A stretch of DNA of 64,000 nucleotides from Carya illinoinensis (lineage: Eukaryota; Streptophyta; Magnoliopsida; Fagales; Juglandaceae): contig NC_056757.1 of NCBI RefSeq assembly GCF_018687715.1, forward strand, positions 3,447,501 through 3,511,500, written 5' to 3'. Below are positions 12,209 through 24,310 of the stretch, one piece after another. Each line of letters starts with the position of its first letter. Positions within the stretch are counted from its first letter, which is position 1. Both the position numbers and the translations under genes were made by a program. Below the pieces are notes generated by a model. The model ran no database searches. It was given only the letters and a program-made list of their open reading frames with translations, and was not told the DNA's origin.

Positions 12209-15200
12209 TTTCTTTTACTGCATTCTGTTGAAGATTAAGATTTGCAAGCAATGGTGGACGCCTTAAAATTGCACTGAATTAAATTGAAGGTCCATAGTTT
12301 CGATTATGTATAAACTCTGTTTGAGTGTATCTGCTTGTCCAATGAGAATTCTCTCCGTGTTTGAAAATGTTAGAAAAGGAAGGTAGAAAATCCTAATAGT
12401 AGCCGAACGAAGGTTTCAAAAGAAAAAATCTGGTTGGGTAATATTACAATAATGAAACGAGCTCTTTAAATGATGTGAACAAAGGATAATAGTAAATTTT
12501 TCAATTTCAAAATAATGAAAGCATACACTCTATATTTAATTGGTATCCTGACCTCCACTGAGATGTGGGAAAATAACCAAAGTCACCAGAATCAACAAGC
12601 GACAAGAGGGAATGTGTCGTTCCTCTCTCTCTGTTTTTTTTTTGAAATGAACTTTTTTTTTTTTTGAAGATTGAAATTATCTTTTTCTTCTTAAGATTTT
12701 ACACTCTTTTTTTTTTTTTTTTTTTTTTTTTCCCATTTCTTCTCGACATTTTACACGCACATATATATATCAGATGGCCGTCCAGCTTTTGTGTAATGTA
12801 CTTTTCTTTTTAAGGAGTAGTTGTTGATTTTATGTTAAATCATGTTCAGTAATGGTGAGGCTGGTCGCTTTGGGGGAAGATTGACAACACTATAAAATCT
12901 CAGTTAGTCTGTTCTCAGATTTTGGTTGCATATTGTCAGGAGGACGTCTTAAAAGTGATGGTTCTAATGGTTCTAGTTGTGTCCAATCCTGGTTCTTGTG
13001 CCGAGAGTTGAATGTTTTAAGTTTTCATATGTTATTTAAGATGGATGTTTGTAGAATGTCATTTCTATGACCTCTCTTTATTTTCCTTCCCTTTTATTTT
13101 ATTTTATTTTTATTTGGAATAGAAAGAAAATTTCTAGAAATGCCATTCCTTTGATTTTTACAAAGTCATTTCTTTTAGTTCTCTTCATGCTATGTGTTGC
13201 CCAGATGACTAACACAAGAGGGGGGGTGAATTGAGTTGTATTAAAAAAAATAACAATTATAAATCAAATATATAATATAAAATATAAACAAAATATGAAA
13301 TAACAATAAATATAAAGAGTAAGGGTAAGAGAGAAGCAAACTCAGTATGTTAACGAGGTTCGGCCCTACTGCCTACGTCCTTGCCTCAAGCTACCCCTTG
13401 AGGATTCCCAAATTCACTATTCAACCTCCTTCAGGTGGAGATAGAAACCTATTACACCCTTGAACAACACCGCTACAAAGGATCCGTGTAGAACACCCTC
13501 TACACTTGCAATCACCTTACACGTGGTGATTCAACTATTCCCCGTGTAGAATACTTTCTACACGCACAAGGGTTATACACACCCTTTTTCTGATACAAAA
13601 GCTGATAGTGGGTAGGTTATCAGAAAACACTTCTCAATGAGTGAAATAAGAACAATACAGCACAAACTATATCTCTCAAAATGAACAAGGATTAAGGCTC
13701 AATACTTAGAGAAGAGAGAATGAAAGCTTTGAATGAATGTTGTATGCTCTTGGTATTATAAATGTGAAGCTCTCAAATGATCTATTTATAGGCATATGAG
13801 ACTTCATATTCAAATTTAAAAAGATTTACATGTCAAAGACAACATCATTCACTTTTTCAAAAAAAATTCAAATAAAATGTTCTTTTTTAATTGTCAAAGA
13901 CAACATTATTCACTTTTTCAAAAAAATCAAACCTAATCTTTTACTTTTGGCATATGATAAAATGAGCACACTTTCCTTTTCAAAAAATTCAAACCTAATC
14001 TTTTACTTTTTGTATATGACAAAATGAGCACACTTTACTTTTCAAATTTTTCAAACAAAATCATCTACCTTTTGTATAAGTCTAAAAAAGCATTAATCAC
14101 TTTTGAAAATATTCAAATAAAACATGCACATGTGAAAGATGACAATCAATCATCTTTAATATTTTCAAAGTTCAACCCTTTAATCAAGGCATGCACATGC
14201 AAAAGATGACAATCAATCATCTTTCAAAATTTTCAAATTTAATTTTCAAAAATATTCATGCACATGTGGAAAATGTATTTTAATGCTTTATGATAAAATA
14301 TTAATTTTGAGCATTAATCCTAATTTCGAATTTTAAGAGATTTACAACATTACTCTATGACTTTAATGTGAACTTGTTTCCTTCTTGCTCATGCTTGGTT
14401 CTTTGATGTGCTTGATTCCATTGTGTGAACAATTTGAACTTGAAACTCCTTTATTCTTTAAATTCATTTGTTATCATCAAAATCCATGTGTAGATTTATA
14501 ATCACATGAAACTTGAAACCTTGGGTTCAACACTATGTTTGTTAAGTATCATGTCAATTAAGATGGGTATTTTATATTGTAAGCTTTTGAAGGAAGAGAC
14601 TCCAGATTGGCAGCTATTGTTACATTGGCATCATCCCTTGACTACACTTCTTCTGAATCGACTCTCAAATTGCTCCTACCACTTGTAAGTAGGTGTATAA
14701 TACCGTTGTTGGATCATCTCTGTGGTAGCTTTAATGACTGTGCTAAAAATGTTTGTGTTATGCCCTTTGTCGAGAAACTAATGTCAAGGCAGTTGTCATA
14801 CAGGCTGATCCTGCACAGGCTCTTAGTGTACCTGTTGTTCCTTTAGGGGCATTACTGGCAGCAGCTTATCCTCTTTCATCGCGACCTCCTTATGTCTTGT
14901 CTTGGCTTAATGATCTAATTTCAGCAGAAGACATGATGCATCCAGAGTTGTTTGAAAAGCTTGTCATGAACAACTTTTGTAAGTCTTCCCATAAATGTGA
15001 TACGTAATAATACACTTGTACGCGTTCCCCAGTCACGCTTTGCTTGTGCACATAATAGCGTGAACATGGGCATGGTTATTCCTAGGAGAAAGATTTTGTA
15101 TTCATCACAGTTTGTGAGGACACCTTCTTGTTGTTGAGGTGTACCCATCCCTGATACCCTTAAAGTGGACATGAATTGTTTTGGAAAACAGAGAAACAAA

Positions 15201-16931
15201 CAATGTCACGTCTTTATATAAAAGTTAAGCTGATATTCATTTTGCATCATGAATAGGAGAACTTACTTTCCTTTGGCTTCATTTGTGGGGGTTGAACATG
15301 GAGACTGTTTTTCCTTTGGTAGCTAACAAAATGGTTTAGAAGTTTTTTATTTTTTTTTTATTTTTTTAACCAGTAGAATAACTTTTGGTAGTGATAGTTT
15401 AAAAGATTATTTTTAAAGAAATATTACAATTAGAGATATCCAGGGATGGTTATCCTCATGATAATGGAAAAAGGTGCATTAGCGATATTAAAAGATTATG
15501 TAATTTATGCCAATGGAATATAACTTTATTAAGCCACGTGCGACAGACTAGTTGTTTGGTGTAGGATTCTGAGAACTTGCCAGAAGTATTCATCTATGGA
15601 GCACAGATGGAATGGGATTGCATAAAATGGATGGGGTACTGAAAAGAAAGTATCTCATTTTATTATTATCTGTAGCTGTGTGAATATAGTCCACTAGCAA
15701 GCAGGATGAGGGGAAGTTATTAGGGTTATTTGGCACCTGAGAAAAATTATTCATTCCCTTCCACCATAAGAACCATGAGATATTTTGGCTGAGCCTAGAT
15801 TGTTTAGGTATGAGAATGTAAGGTTGAGGGTGTTTGCCATATAAGGGAAGTATGATGGCTTTCGGTTGAATAGTTTGGCTCAAGGCATCAACGGATTCTT
15901 TCAGTTGGAGTTGTATATGAGAATGTATGAGAATGTAAGGTTGGTTTCAGCACATGCATAATTTTCTCAATCCTTGATTTCTGTACTTATTTAAGCACCC
16001 TTTGTCCAAACGCTTTATTGGTGAAGTCCTAATCATTATATCCCAAATTTGCTCTTTGACGTGGACAAAGTGGGGACAACCAAGAAGATAGGTGATTGCA
16101 TTATTTGAATTAGATTGCTGATTTTTTGCAAATAAAATAGTGAAAAAGGGCCAATATGAATCTCTAGGGGGACACAACAGGAAGTAGAGTCAATGCACAT
16201 TCTCCTCTAGTTCTAATTAAAGTCAAGTTCTTTTTTCCTTGCCTTTTATCCTGTAATATGGGGTGGAGACTACCAGATCTTACCAATTAGTGGGCCATGT
16301 CACTTCATCAATTAAATGGTTCCAGCATATGCTTGATATCTTACCGTAAATTGCATTCACTACTGGCAGACATAACTTACAATTACAACTTGCAGGTACC
16401 ATACCGGCCAAACTTCTCTTGCAGCTAACAACAGCTTTTCGAGAGGGTGGGTTGCATGACAGGAGTGGAACCTTTTCATACAAGGATCACATACACAAAA
16501 GCAATATCCCTATCTTAGCACTTGCAGGTGACCGGGACCTTATATGCCCGCCTGAAGCTGTATTGGGTATGTTTAAATTAAAATGATTTATCTATCAATC
16601 TATCTATCTATATCCATTCGATATTGACAGTCTATGCTTCTTGCTTATGATGATCTGGATGGACCAGACACTGTCAAGCTGATTCCCGAGCACCTGGTTA
16701 CCTATAAAGTATTTGGAGAGCCTGGAGGTCCACATTATGCTCACTATGATTTGGTGGGAGGACGATTGGTAGTACCTCTTTTGCTCTTTGTTTTCTTGGA
16801 ACTGTGATAGCATAAAATAACAATTCTATCATTAATCTGCAAGGCTTATTGTTCAATGGTTTAAAATGCAGGCAGTGGAGCAGGTGTATCCCCGTGTAAT
16901 ACAATTTCTTGCTCGTCATGACTCGACATGA
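9174..16931 (+). CDS. Alpha/beta-hydrolase family protein, 9 exons, 607 aa
   Basis: Predicted exons are 9174–9500, 9657–9734, 10979–11686, 11787–11889, 14584–14684, 14804–14978, 16396–16566, 16668–16768 and 16872–16931. All introns are GT–AG, and the sum is 1,824 nt, an exact 608 codons. The protein resembles the Arabidopsis At1g15060/At1g73750 family of unknown substrate. The first 65 residues are rich in Ser, Ala, Thr and Arg and look like an organelle transit peptide. The nucleophile elbow GHSMGG places the catalytic Ser at residue 392. The later GDRD (Asp545) and GGPHYAHYD (His577 or His580) fit the acid and base. Residues about 190–350 form a linker with amphipathic helices. The upstream TTG that extends the frame to 9162 was rejected in favour of the ATG at 9174. 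Introns 2, 4 and 6 are long; intron 4 contains a solo LTR. The family is clear but the substrate is unknown. Confidence 0.9.
12161..12206. repeat. (TC)23 microsatellite in intron 4
   Basis: An uninterrupted TC dinucleotide run in intron 4 of the hydrolase gene. It generates repetitive Ser-Leu and Glu-Arg shadow frames that are not genes. Confidence 0.95.
13195..14532. mobile_element. Solo LTR (1,338 bp) in intron 4 of the hydrolase gene
   Basis: The segment begins TGTTGCCCAGATG and ends GGGTTCAACA, giving TG...CA ends with a 5-bp inverted terminus TGTTG/CAACA. It is bordered by perfect 5-bp direct repeats CTATG at 13190–13194 and 14533–14537, the size left by LTR-retrotransposon integrase. 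There is no gag or pol coding and no second copy nearby, so it is a solo LTR. The 'aagaggggggg tgaattgagt' start resembles LTRs of long SIRE-type Copia elements (from memory, not verified). It also holds internal tandem-like repeats around 13830–14230 (variants of caaagacaacat...cactttttcaaa). It is in an intron, so the host mRNA can splice it out. Confidence 0.92.
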
Positions 16932-17821
16932 TTACATTGGCAGTGGAACTTCGCATCACCGAATGATTTTGATTTCCAAGCAGGCATGAAATCTGTATCT
17001 ATGGTTTTGCTTATTACACATCCACGTAGAATCTTGGCAGCTTGAAACATGCTTGGACTTTTCGTCCACCGTGATAAGTGTAATTGTTTGCCATTTTGAT
17101 TGATGCAGGGAGGATGCGCAGATAAAGCTAGCATTCAGATTTTTAGCAGAAGTTGCGATGCTTCACTTCTGTGTCGTAGATTAGCATTACAGTTGGTAAT
17201 AGGAAAATCAAAACCGAGGAACAAAGGCGCAAAAAAAGCATGCTTCGTCTCATCATATATAACAGCATTTGGATATCGAAGGAGATTATTTCTTGCTTGT
17301 GTAAAGAAGCGGTAACAGCCCAAATTTCTTGACTTTTTGAGGTGTCCTTTAGCGTAACAGGGATAATTTGCTCTGAATTTTTTGTTTATTGACTGTTCTC
17401 TTCGAGGCCAATTTTTAATTACAGTATTTATTTGATTGGAAATACAATTGACACATACATACACAAACTCTAAATCTTTATTTCGCCCTTCCTATAATTA
17501 CTCTTAAGGCACAATGTGGAGCGAAGTTGATTCAAAGCCTTTTCTTTTACTGAACAAAAATGGTTTTATTGATTATATACTAACCAAGCTACAGAAAGGA
17601 GGGTGGAGGGCCCTAACAATCGTTACTATAAAATCTATACGGTGCCAATAGAAACATAAACATAGAAAATTGGAGATGGACAAAATAATTGATTGGTGTC
17701 TAACTCTAATGGCTTTTAGGCCAACAGGTCAAGAAAAAGATTTGCCAAAATGACTGTTTTTGGAGCCAAACTAAGATTGGTCTGTCTTTACAGACGCTCA
17801 TGGCTGTAGCAAGACATTTAG

Positions 17822-17990
17822 ATTAGGTCTAGTTTGAATTCAAAAACCATTTTAATTTATTTTATCTCATTTAATTATTATAATTTTTTTAAATATAAAT
17901 AATTTAACTTTTTTAAATAAAAAATATTATAATAATATTTTATTCAATTTTTAACTTTCATCTCATCTCATCTATTAATATTTTTACTTA
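17822..17990. repeat. MITE fragment ('tctcatctcatct' family)
   Basis: AT-rich block running from 'gtttgaattcaaaaacc' to 'cttttcatctcatctcatct'-like sequence. I associate this pattern with an abundant MITE family of Fagales genomes. The ends are degraded and no target duplication was identified. Confidence 0.5.
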
Positions 17991-17996
17991 GGAAAA

Positions 17997-18225
17997 TACT
18001 AGATCCCCCGCTGGGAGCTACCGTTCCCAGTGTTTTATTTTTTTATTTTTTTTATTTTTCTTAATGATTAAGAAAAATTTATTTAATATTATTATGAATT
18101 TTTTTATTTTTTTTAAAATGTTTAAAAATATTAAAAAATGATATGAAAAAAAAAACTAAAAAAAAAAAAAATTCTAAGTCAAGCGGGAGCTCCTAGCGGG
18201 AGCACCAGCGGTGGCTGTAGATCGA
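17997..18225. repeat. MITE-like element with imperfect inverted ends
   Basis: The left end (actagatcccccgctgggag) and the reverse complement of the right end share 'ccgctgg(g)agct' blocks. The core is a long A/T-rich stretch. This is a short non-coding, inverted-repeat element. Exact boundaries are uncertain. Confidence 0.5.
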
Positions 18226-21200
18226 TCCTTTTACTTAACATCCTCCGTACACATCTCATCTCATCTACTAATATTTCTACTTGGCATCCTCCGTACACGT
18301 TTGTACAAGCATCAACAAAGGTAATACAAAGCTTGTGTTGGCAGCACACTTGGCAGTAAGTAAAAACAAAAACAATTTTCCTTGCCGTCAATTTCGAGAA
18401 GTGGAACATGGAACAAAAGGTTAAAGTCGTTGCACATATATTTCTGTAGTCGTAATAATTTGTGGCCCTTTTATGCAAAATGTTGCAGTATGTTATATGG
18501 TTTAGGAACATTTTCTGCAGACAGTGGGAGCTCAGACTGTCTTTGTTTTCAGACCTGTCTGAACTAGAAATCCGTGCCCCATTATGGGGCCAAACCTGTT
18601 TTTGTGGTTACAAAAGACACAGATCACAGAGGTTACAAATGTGGTTTTGTGTTGGAGGGTGGATCTGATATTCGCAGATGGTGGGTGATTGTGTTTCTGG
18701 TTGTAAGAATAAGCTGAATTTGAGAGAACAATTGGTGTTCTGAAGTGTCATTTATTGTCGTAGGTGAATAGCATCCTTCTCTAGGCTCTTGGGGTGGGGG
18801 TTCATGGGAAGTGGGGCGCTTTGATCAGATTGCTGTTTCCTTCCCAAGTGGCAGATTGGCAGTACCGTCATGGAAGAGAGATTCCAGTTAGAATGATCAG
18901 AAACAAAAATTTAGCTGAACAGTATTGCCTGCCGTTTGTTAAGATCAATAATTCTTTCAAGATTTAATAATATTTGCGAATACATTCGTTATGAAATTAA
19001 AATAAAGTATATAGCCCAAAATAGTTTCTCTCGCATGGCCAGTTTCTCTCCAGCGTTCTCATCACCCCACTCAGAGAGATTTTTTGTTCATAGCGGGGAG
19101 GGGGGTTGGTGCTTCGGCTCCACCCACCTCCTCTCCTTGTTTGCCCCGACCTTTATATTTGTTTATTTTTATTTATTTTTATTTTTCTTTTAGTTTATTT
19201 ACATTAGTATCATTTAACTTTGCTGATCTGTTACTTTCCAATGACCTAGGGCTTACAAGCATCACTTCTTCAGCTTCTCTAAGTGCCGATTGTCAAGCTG
19301 GAGGAAGAAATCTGTCCATCTGTGCGGTGCATTTGCCTCAAGCGTAGCTTATGCTGTGCGTGATCCTCACGTGCTGCGGAGCCTCAGAGAGTTTTTTGCC
19401 ACCACGCACAGCAGTTTTGGGATCTATGGCATCGGATCTTCTAGATTCGACTATTCTCTTCACTCCAGATGTGGTGGGTGGCCTGCACGTGTCGCCACCG
19501 CCAGTAACGCCCCTCACCAGCCATTCGTCACAGTGTTCGGTTGCTATATTATGTTTCCACTTTTCCTAACCAAATATAGAGTGAAAGTGGATATAATAAT
19601 TCCTTCTAGCACACTCCTTTGTACTGCAGTTTCTAGTTACAATTTTATAGTTTGTTCATCAGATTATTTAAAAATCGTCTCTAAGCGATCTCCCCCTGTT
19701 GGGTGAGAGCCAATCTTTTGACTCTGATTACCCCTTTTGTTTTTTTGTTTTTATGTTATAATGTGTGTTGACTTTGAGAAGATTGTAAAGAACTCCCACT
19801 CTATTGAATTTGTATCTTGTATTCTCTAGTTTATATATAAATGTCTTATTTGCAAGAAAAAAAAAAGTAAGTTGAGAAGGCTAAAAAAGCATATATGAGG
19901 AAAGAGAAAAACTATTATATTTAAATAAGAATTAAGAACTCAATTAGATATATATATATATATATATAATTCATTTAATGAGTTTAACTTAATAATACTT
20001 ATTTAAAAAAAAAAAACTTCATAATACTTATTATTTAGTATTGATGTAGATCGTCTGGCCCTCATGTAAATTGACTGTACCTTAGAAGAAGGCAAAAAGG
20101 ATTTAAGGATGACGAATAGCAAGCAAGGTATGAGGATACTAATTGAGAGTTTGTTCAACACTTACTCGAGACTCGGTTGGGTGAAGACTAATTTAAGGCT
20201 CTCGCCATGGATCAACCGGAGAGTTGGTGTGACAAGTCTCATGACATTAGGTTGAATGAATCTCTTTCAAAGAGTTCGTTTGAGATTTTGCTCGAGAAAT
20301 ACGTTTCTAAGTTCGCTCGAGACTTTCTTTTATACTAGTTTTATTCATTTTAGGCTTTTTTTGGATTCCAGTTAGAAAGCGAAGCAGAAACAGATGTAGA
20401 ATAGAAACAACTTAAACGAAGAGAACTAAACAGGAACAAGAGAGGAATCCACTAAAGAAGATCCTTAATTCTCCTTCACTTTTTTTTTTTTTTTATTTTT
20501 TTTTTATTTTTTTATTTCGAAAGATACGAAGAATTACGACAGAATAATTACTATGTTTAGACAAGGGAGAACAATATTCATTGATGTTATTTTATTTTAT
20601 TCAATTTGAGAACCCATTTGAGAGGGTTTATTTCTGTTCCTCGTGATCTTAGAGGAATTTTTTAGATTTAAAAAAAAAAATTGCTTCATTTTCGTAAATT
20701 AGATCTGTATTTGATCTGTTTCGCTGCATTCGTAGAGTCAGAGTAGGTCTGTACGCTACATCAATTATCTATAGGCAGTAGTAATTATTCCATGTCCTCA
20801 AAGATATATATTAAACCGTTAAAAGATACGTGCCACAGCCTTAATACCTGACCCCCCACTGGAGCGCAGACATGAACGCACAATTCAGCAGAATTGGTGG
20901 GAGTTTTGGGTTTGATTATTTAATGCGTTTCTATCACTTGAACTTCGATCTGTACTGGATTTTACTTACTTTTAATTGAACATGTCGGTCTAAGCGGTTC
21001 ATACTCGTATATATCCGCCATCGGTTAGTTGCCCGGCCTGGACCCAGGCCACCCAGGGAGACCAACCTGAGAAGGCTGAACCTTTGTAGCAATGTTAGGT
21101 AGCAGGATCCGCAACTACTTTTATTTTGCATCAGTCTGGCCATCTTTTTGTTCTTCTGCTACTGTTATCCGAATCCCTTATGTTTTTGCATGTTTGACAG

Positions 21201-21390
21201 CAGCAGAAAAGGATAAACCTTCTTTTAAATAATGCATAATGGTAAGGACGCTTTCTTGTCTTCAGTGTCTACTCAACTGCCACCCCAATCTCACCCCACA
21301 CACACCACCCACCCCCCCCAAAACAACAAATCTGGCACAGTTCGCTTTTGATCTGCTTCACATTTTCAGTTGTTTTTTGCCCAAAAGTTC

Positions 21391-21398
21391 TATAAATA
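21391..21398 (+). promoter_or_regulatory. TATA box of the Aux/IAA gene
   Basis: TATAAATA lies about 100 bp upstream of the ATG at 21492, in a C-rich leader, at a typical distance for a plant promoter with a short 5' UTR. Confidence 0.6.
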
Positions 21399-21491
21399 GG
21401 TACCTCCTTTGAATGCAAATCCGCACACCATTGCAATCGACACAGCCTAGCTAAGTACGGTACGTTGTTCTGGTACTGCAATATTCCGATC

Positions 21492-22901
21492 ATGGATTCA
21501 AACACATCGGGATTTCTTCTAACTCCTCAACTCTTCAGTCAGCTCATTTCGAAGCCAAGCAGGATGATGATGCAGATAGCATTGACCTGGGTCTTAGTCT
21601 GAGAACTCTGCAACCTGAAGATTATCATCCCTCCGGCACAAGTCGTCGTATGCCCTTGCTTTGTGCCTTGGTTTTTGTTGCATGTTTTGTCGTTTGTTCA
21701 TGTTTATCTAAGTTACTGTCTAGCGAGCTTTGAATGCTTTCTAGTTGAGATTAAGTCTTACATGCGGCTCTCAATTATTATGGGCAAAATGCCTCGCCAT
21801 CATGCTGACACATTTGGGGTATATGGTACTAATTTGACCCAAGAACAAATAAAATCATATGATACGTTGTTATGTGCCAATATAAATCATTCATGGTGGT
21901 ATTGCATTAATGGTTATGTTTTTTGTTAAAGGTTTACTCATTCATGATCTAAAAGTTTTAGGATCGCTAGATACTAATTTAGTTAAATCTTTAACTTTTG
22001 ACTTTAAAATCATCGCATCTCACCTCGTAATTTTTGCTCCGGTACTAATAATCATTAAAAATCGAATCATTGATTCAAAAATCCTAAAAAATGATTGGAT
22101 ATTGATTTGGTTAAAGTTGTAATACTTTTTATCATAACACTCTCATCATAATGCTTAAAACGGAAAATTTTATAGGCCTTTCAGTTTGGTAACATTAGTT
22201 GCAATGTACTGACCGGAGTGTTGCGTCATTTGGATCAGTCTTAAGCCTTGAGGGATATGATGATTGGCCTCAGGCTAACCTGAACTTGAACAGTTTAAAC
22301 AGTATGCACCGAAGAAATATCTCAGAAGGTTGTGATGAAGAATCAGAGGGAGTCCAAAGCAAAGAGTTTTGGGGTTATGTGAAGGTTAACATGGATGGGG
22401 TTATCGTTGGCCGGAAAATTTGCATCCCTGATCATGGCGATTACTCTGGCCTCGCATATCATCTGGAGGACATGTTTGGTAAGTAAAAAAGCTATCTTGC
22501 TAGAAATTTGAAAATGATGCTTTTTTTATTTTATTTAAATAATAACCAATGATTAATTCCCTCAATATTTCAGGGACACAAGTGGTATCTGGGTTAAGGT
22601 TGTTCCAGGATGGATCCGAATTCACACTGTTGTATAAGGATAGAGAAGAGAATTGGAGGGCTGTTGGTGATGTGCCATGGAAGTAGGTTCTTAAATAGTC
22701 ATAATCTCCTGCTTGCTTTTAAGAATCGGCATTTTTCTTGTTCTCTTTTAGGCCAGACCATAAAGTACAGGATAAGTATTGGAAGCATTGTGTTGACTAT
22801 TTTGTTTCTCTTGCAACAGGGTGTTTGTGCAATGTGTGAAGCGGCTGAGGATTGCACGAAATAATGCAGATCCTGTTCCTGATTCATCAAAATTCACCTG
22901 A
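21492..22901 (+). CDS. Non-canonical Aux/IAA (IAA32/IAA34 type), apparent frameshift in exon 1
   Basis: Aux/IAA proteins are nuclear repressors of auxin response factors. Exons are 21492–21647, 22239–22478, 22574–22682 and 22820–22901, all GT–AG. Domain I is DLGLSLRTLQPE (an LxLxL repression motif). Domains III/IV (PB1) run from WGYVKVNMDGVIVGRKICIP through LEDMFG, SGLRLFQ, SEFTLLYKDREENWRAVGDV and VKRLRIAR. There is no domain II GWPP degron, as in IAA32 and IAA34, so auxin-TIR1 turnover is not expected. The N-terminus MDSNTS also resembles IAA32. The exons total 587 nt, one short of a whole number of codons: the ATG frame hits TGA near 21600, while domain I is in another frame. A 1-nt loss around 21530–21540 would explain this. 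It is either a sequencing or assembly error or a recent null mutation. Confidence 0.85.
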
Positions 22902-23482
22902 ATTTTCTTCATTCCCTCCCCCCTCCCATGTTTTTTAAGCATATCTGACTTGGAAGTAAAGTTAAATCCTGTGAGAGTATCACATACTATTGCAAACGAA
23001 AGATAACCACAAAGACAGATTGAATGTACTGAATTGTTCCACACAGGACACCATGCAAGGCAAACTTTGTTGCGGCATACTTTATGGCAGATCCTCACAA
23101 TGCCTCGGTACTTCAAATGCCTTTGAAAAAAAGGAACAAAAAAGCAAGCAGCTTTAAAGAAGTGGTAATCCTAAAATGTAAAAAGCATCTTAATTCGTGA
23201 AAGACCGCAAATATTCTCTAAGCAGTCTGATCAGTATCAACTTTTAGTTGGTGGATGTTCAGATGATCAAACCAATGTATTTTCAAATATTGTTCGCACT
23301 ATCTCGTGTTAATTCTAATATTTTCCACGAATTTTGTTATTTCTAGACACAAACTGATTTAACATATTTGAATTAATTTTTTATTTAAATAATTGACTTA
23401 TAAAATATTTAAAATATACCATATCAATTGATGTGACTGGCGATGATAAAAACATAATAAAAATATTACTTTTTCCCTTTAT

Positions 23483-23891
23483 GGTAATGATATCCTTACT
23501 ACCATATTTCTACCTGTTTATTACCCAAACCTACGAGGTTTTATTTATTTCTTTAGCTCTGCATTCTGCCCTTTTGTGATAGAGAGGAGGCTCTGCCAGG
23601 TTCACGACGGAGAAGAGAGGTGTGAAAATGTTACGGTCTGAGATTGTAGTTTTGAATTTTAAAAAGAAAATGAAATTGATAGAGAGATTTGAGTCTCAGA
23701 GGGGATGGAGAGACTGAGAGGCATGGTCTAAAAGTTAAGAGATTTGAATCTCTGATAGTCAGACATAAAACTTATGACAGAAGGCAGAGCAAAAAGGTCG
23801 AAGACAAAACAGAAGGAAAAAAAATAAAAATAAAGCAATGTAAGCTTGGGTAGTAAACAAGTAGTAGTGTGGTAATAAGGGTATCATCACC
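23483..23891. mobile_element. MITE / foldback element with about 50-bp inverted ends
   Basis: The left end 23483–23532 (starts ggtaatgatatccttactac) and the right end 23843–23891 (ends ggtaataagggtatcatcac plus c) are imperfect reverse complements over about 50 bp. The core holds a second inverted pair around 'ctctgcattctgcccttttg' and 'aaggcagagcaaaaaggtcg'. It has no coding capacity. Confidence 0.72.
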
Positions 23892-24071
23892 TATATTTCT
23901 CTTTTACTTTTGCTTCAATTTAGTGACTATTTTTTTAAAAAACTATTATTATATTAAGAAATTGTAATTTAGTTGCCAATGAGTTAAGTGTTCTATCACT
24001 TGTCTAAAATAAATACTACTATTAATGTATGTCTGTCCCAAACGTTATTTACATTCAGCAAGAAGCTGTCT

Positions 24072-24310
24072 AAGCCGTGTTTAGTTGTTGGAATGAACTC
24101 AACTCAACTCATCCCAAACCAATTATTAATTAGATTTACTATTTTTTCAATTTTTTATAAAAAAATTAAACTCATCGCAACCTATTTCATACATTCAAAT
24201 ACATATTTTAATTTGGTTACATTCAAATAAATGGAATCTACAAAATATTACTATTTACATATCAACTCGGATCATCTAAGATTTACCTTAGCTGCATCCA
24301 AACACAGCCT
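24072..24310. mobile_element. MITE with 'gccgtgttt...' inverted ends
   Basis: The left end agccgtgtttagttgttgga and the right end gcatccaaacacagcct are reverse complements with a few mismatches. The core has 'ctcaactcaactcat' and A/T blocks. This matches a MITE pattern I associate with Fagales. A possible 3-bp TAA-like duplication was not confirmed. Confidence 0.72.

Larger units (their letters stand above)
16932..21390. other. Intergenic region with MITE remnants
   Basis: After the hydrolase stop the first few hundred bases are the likely 3' UTR. Two MITE-like pieces lie at 17822–17990 and 17997–18225. From about 19000 to 19870 the DNA is less AT-rich and ends in a 10–11-base A run near 19857, which might be the tail of a retroposed transcript, but no protein family is recognisable. 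From 20040 to 21390 I see nothing certain except the Aux/IAA promoter at its end. Confidence 0.55.

Noticed and set aside
12005..12251. ORFs with Ser-Leu and Glu-Arg runs
   Set aside because: Translation of the (TC)23 microsatellite in intron 4.
19000..19870. Possible retroposed transcript or LINE tail ending in an A run
   Set aside because: No target duplication, no protein similarity and the A run is short; left as unassigned DNA.
22199..22238. Aux/IAA exon 2 starting at 22199
   Set aside because: That start would need a phase-0 donor far from the domain I exon; the phase-1 pair 21647/22239 gives a continuous family-like sequence.
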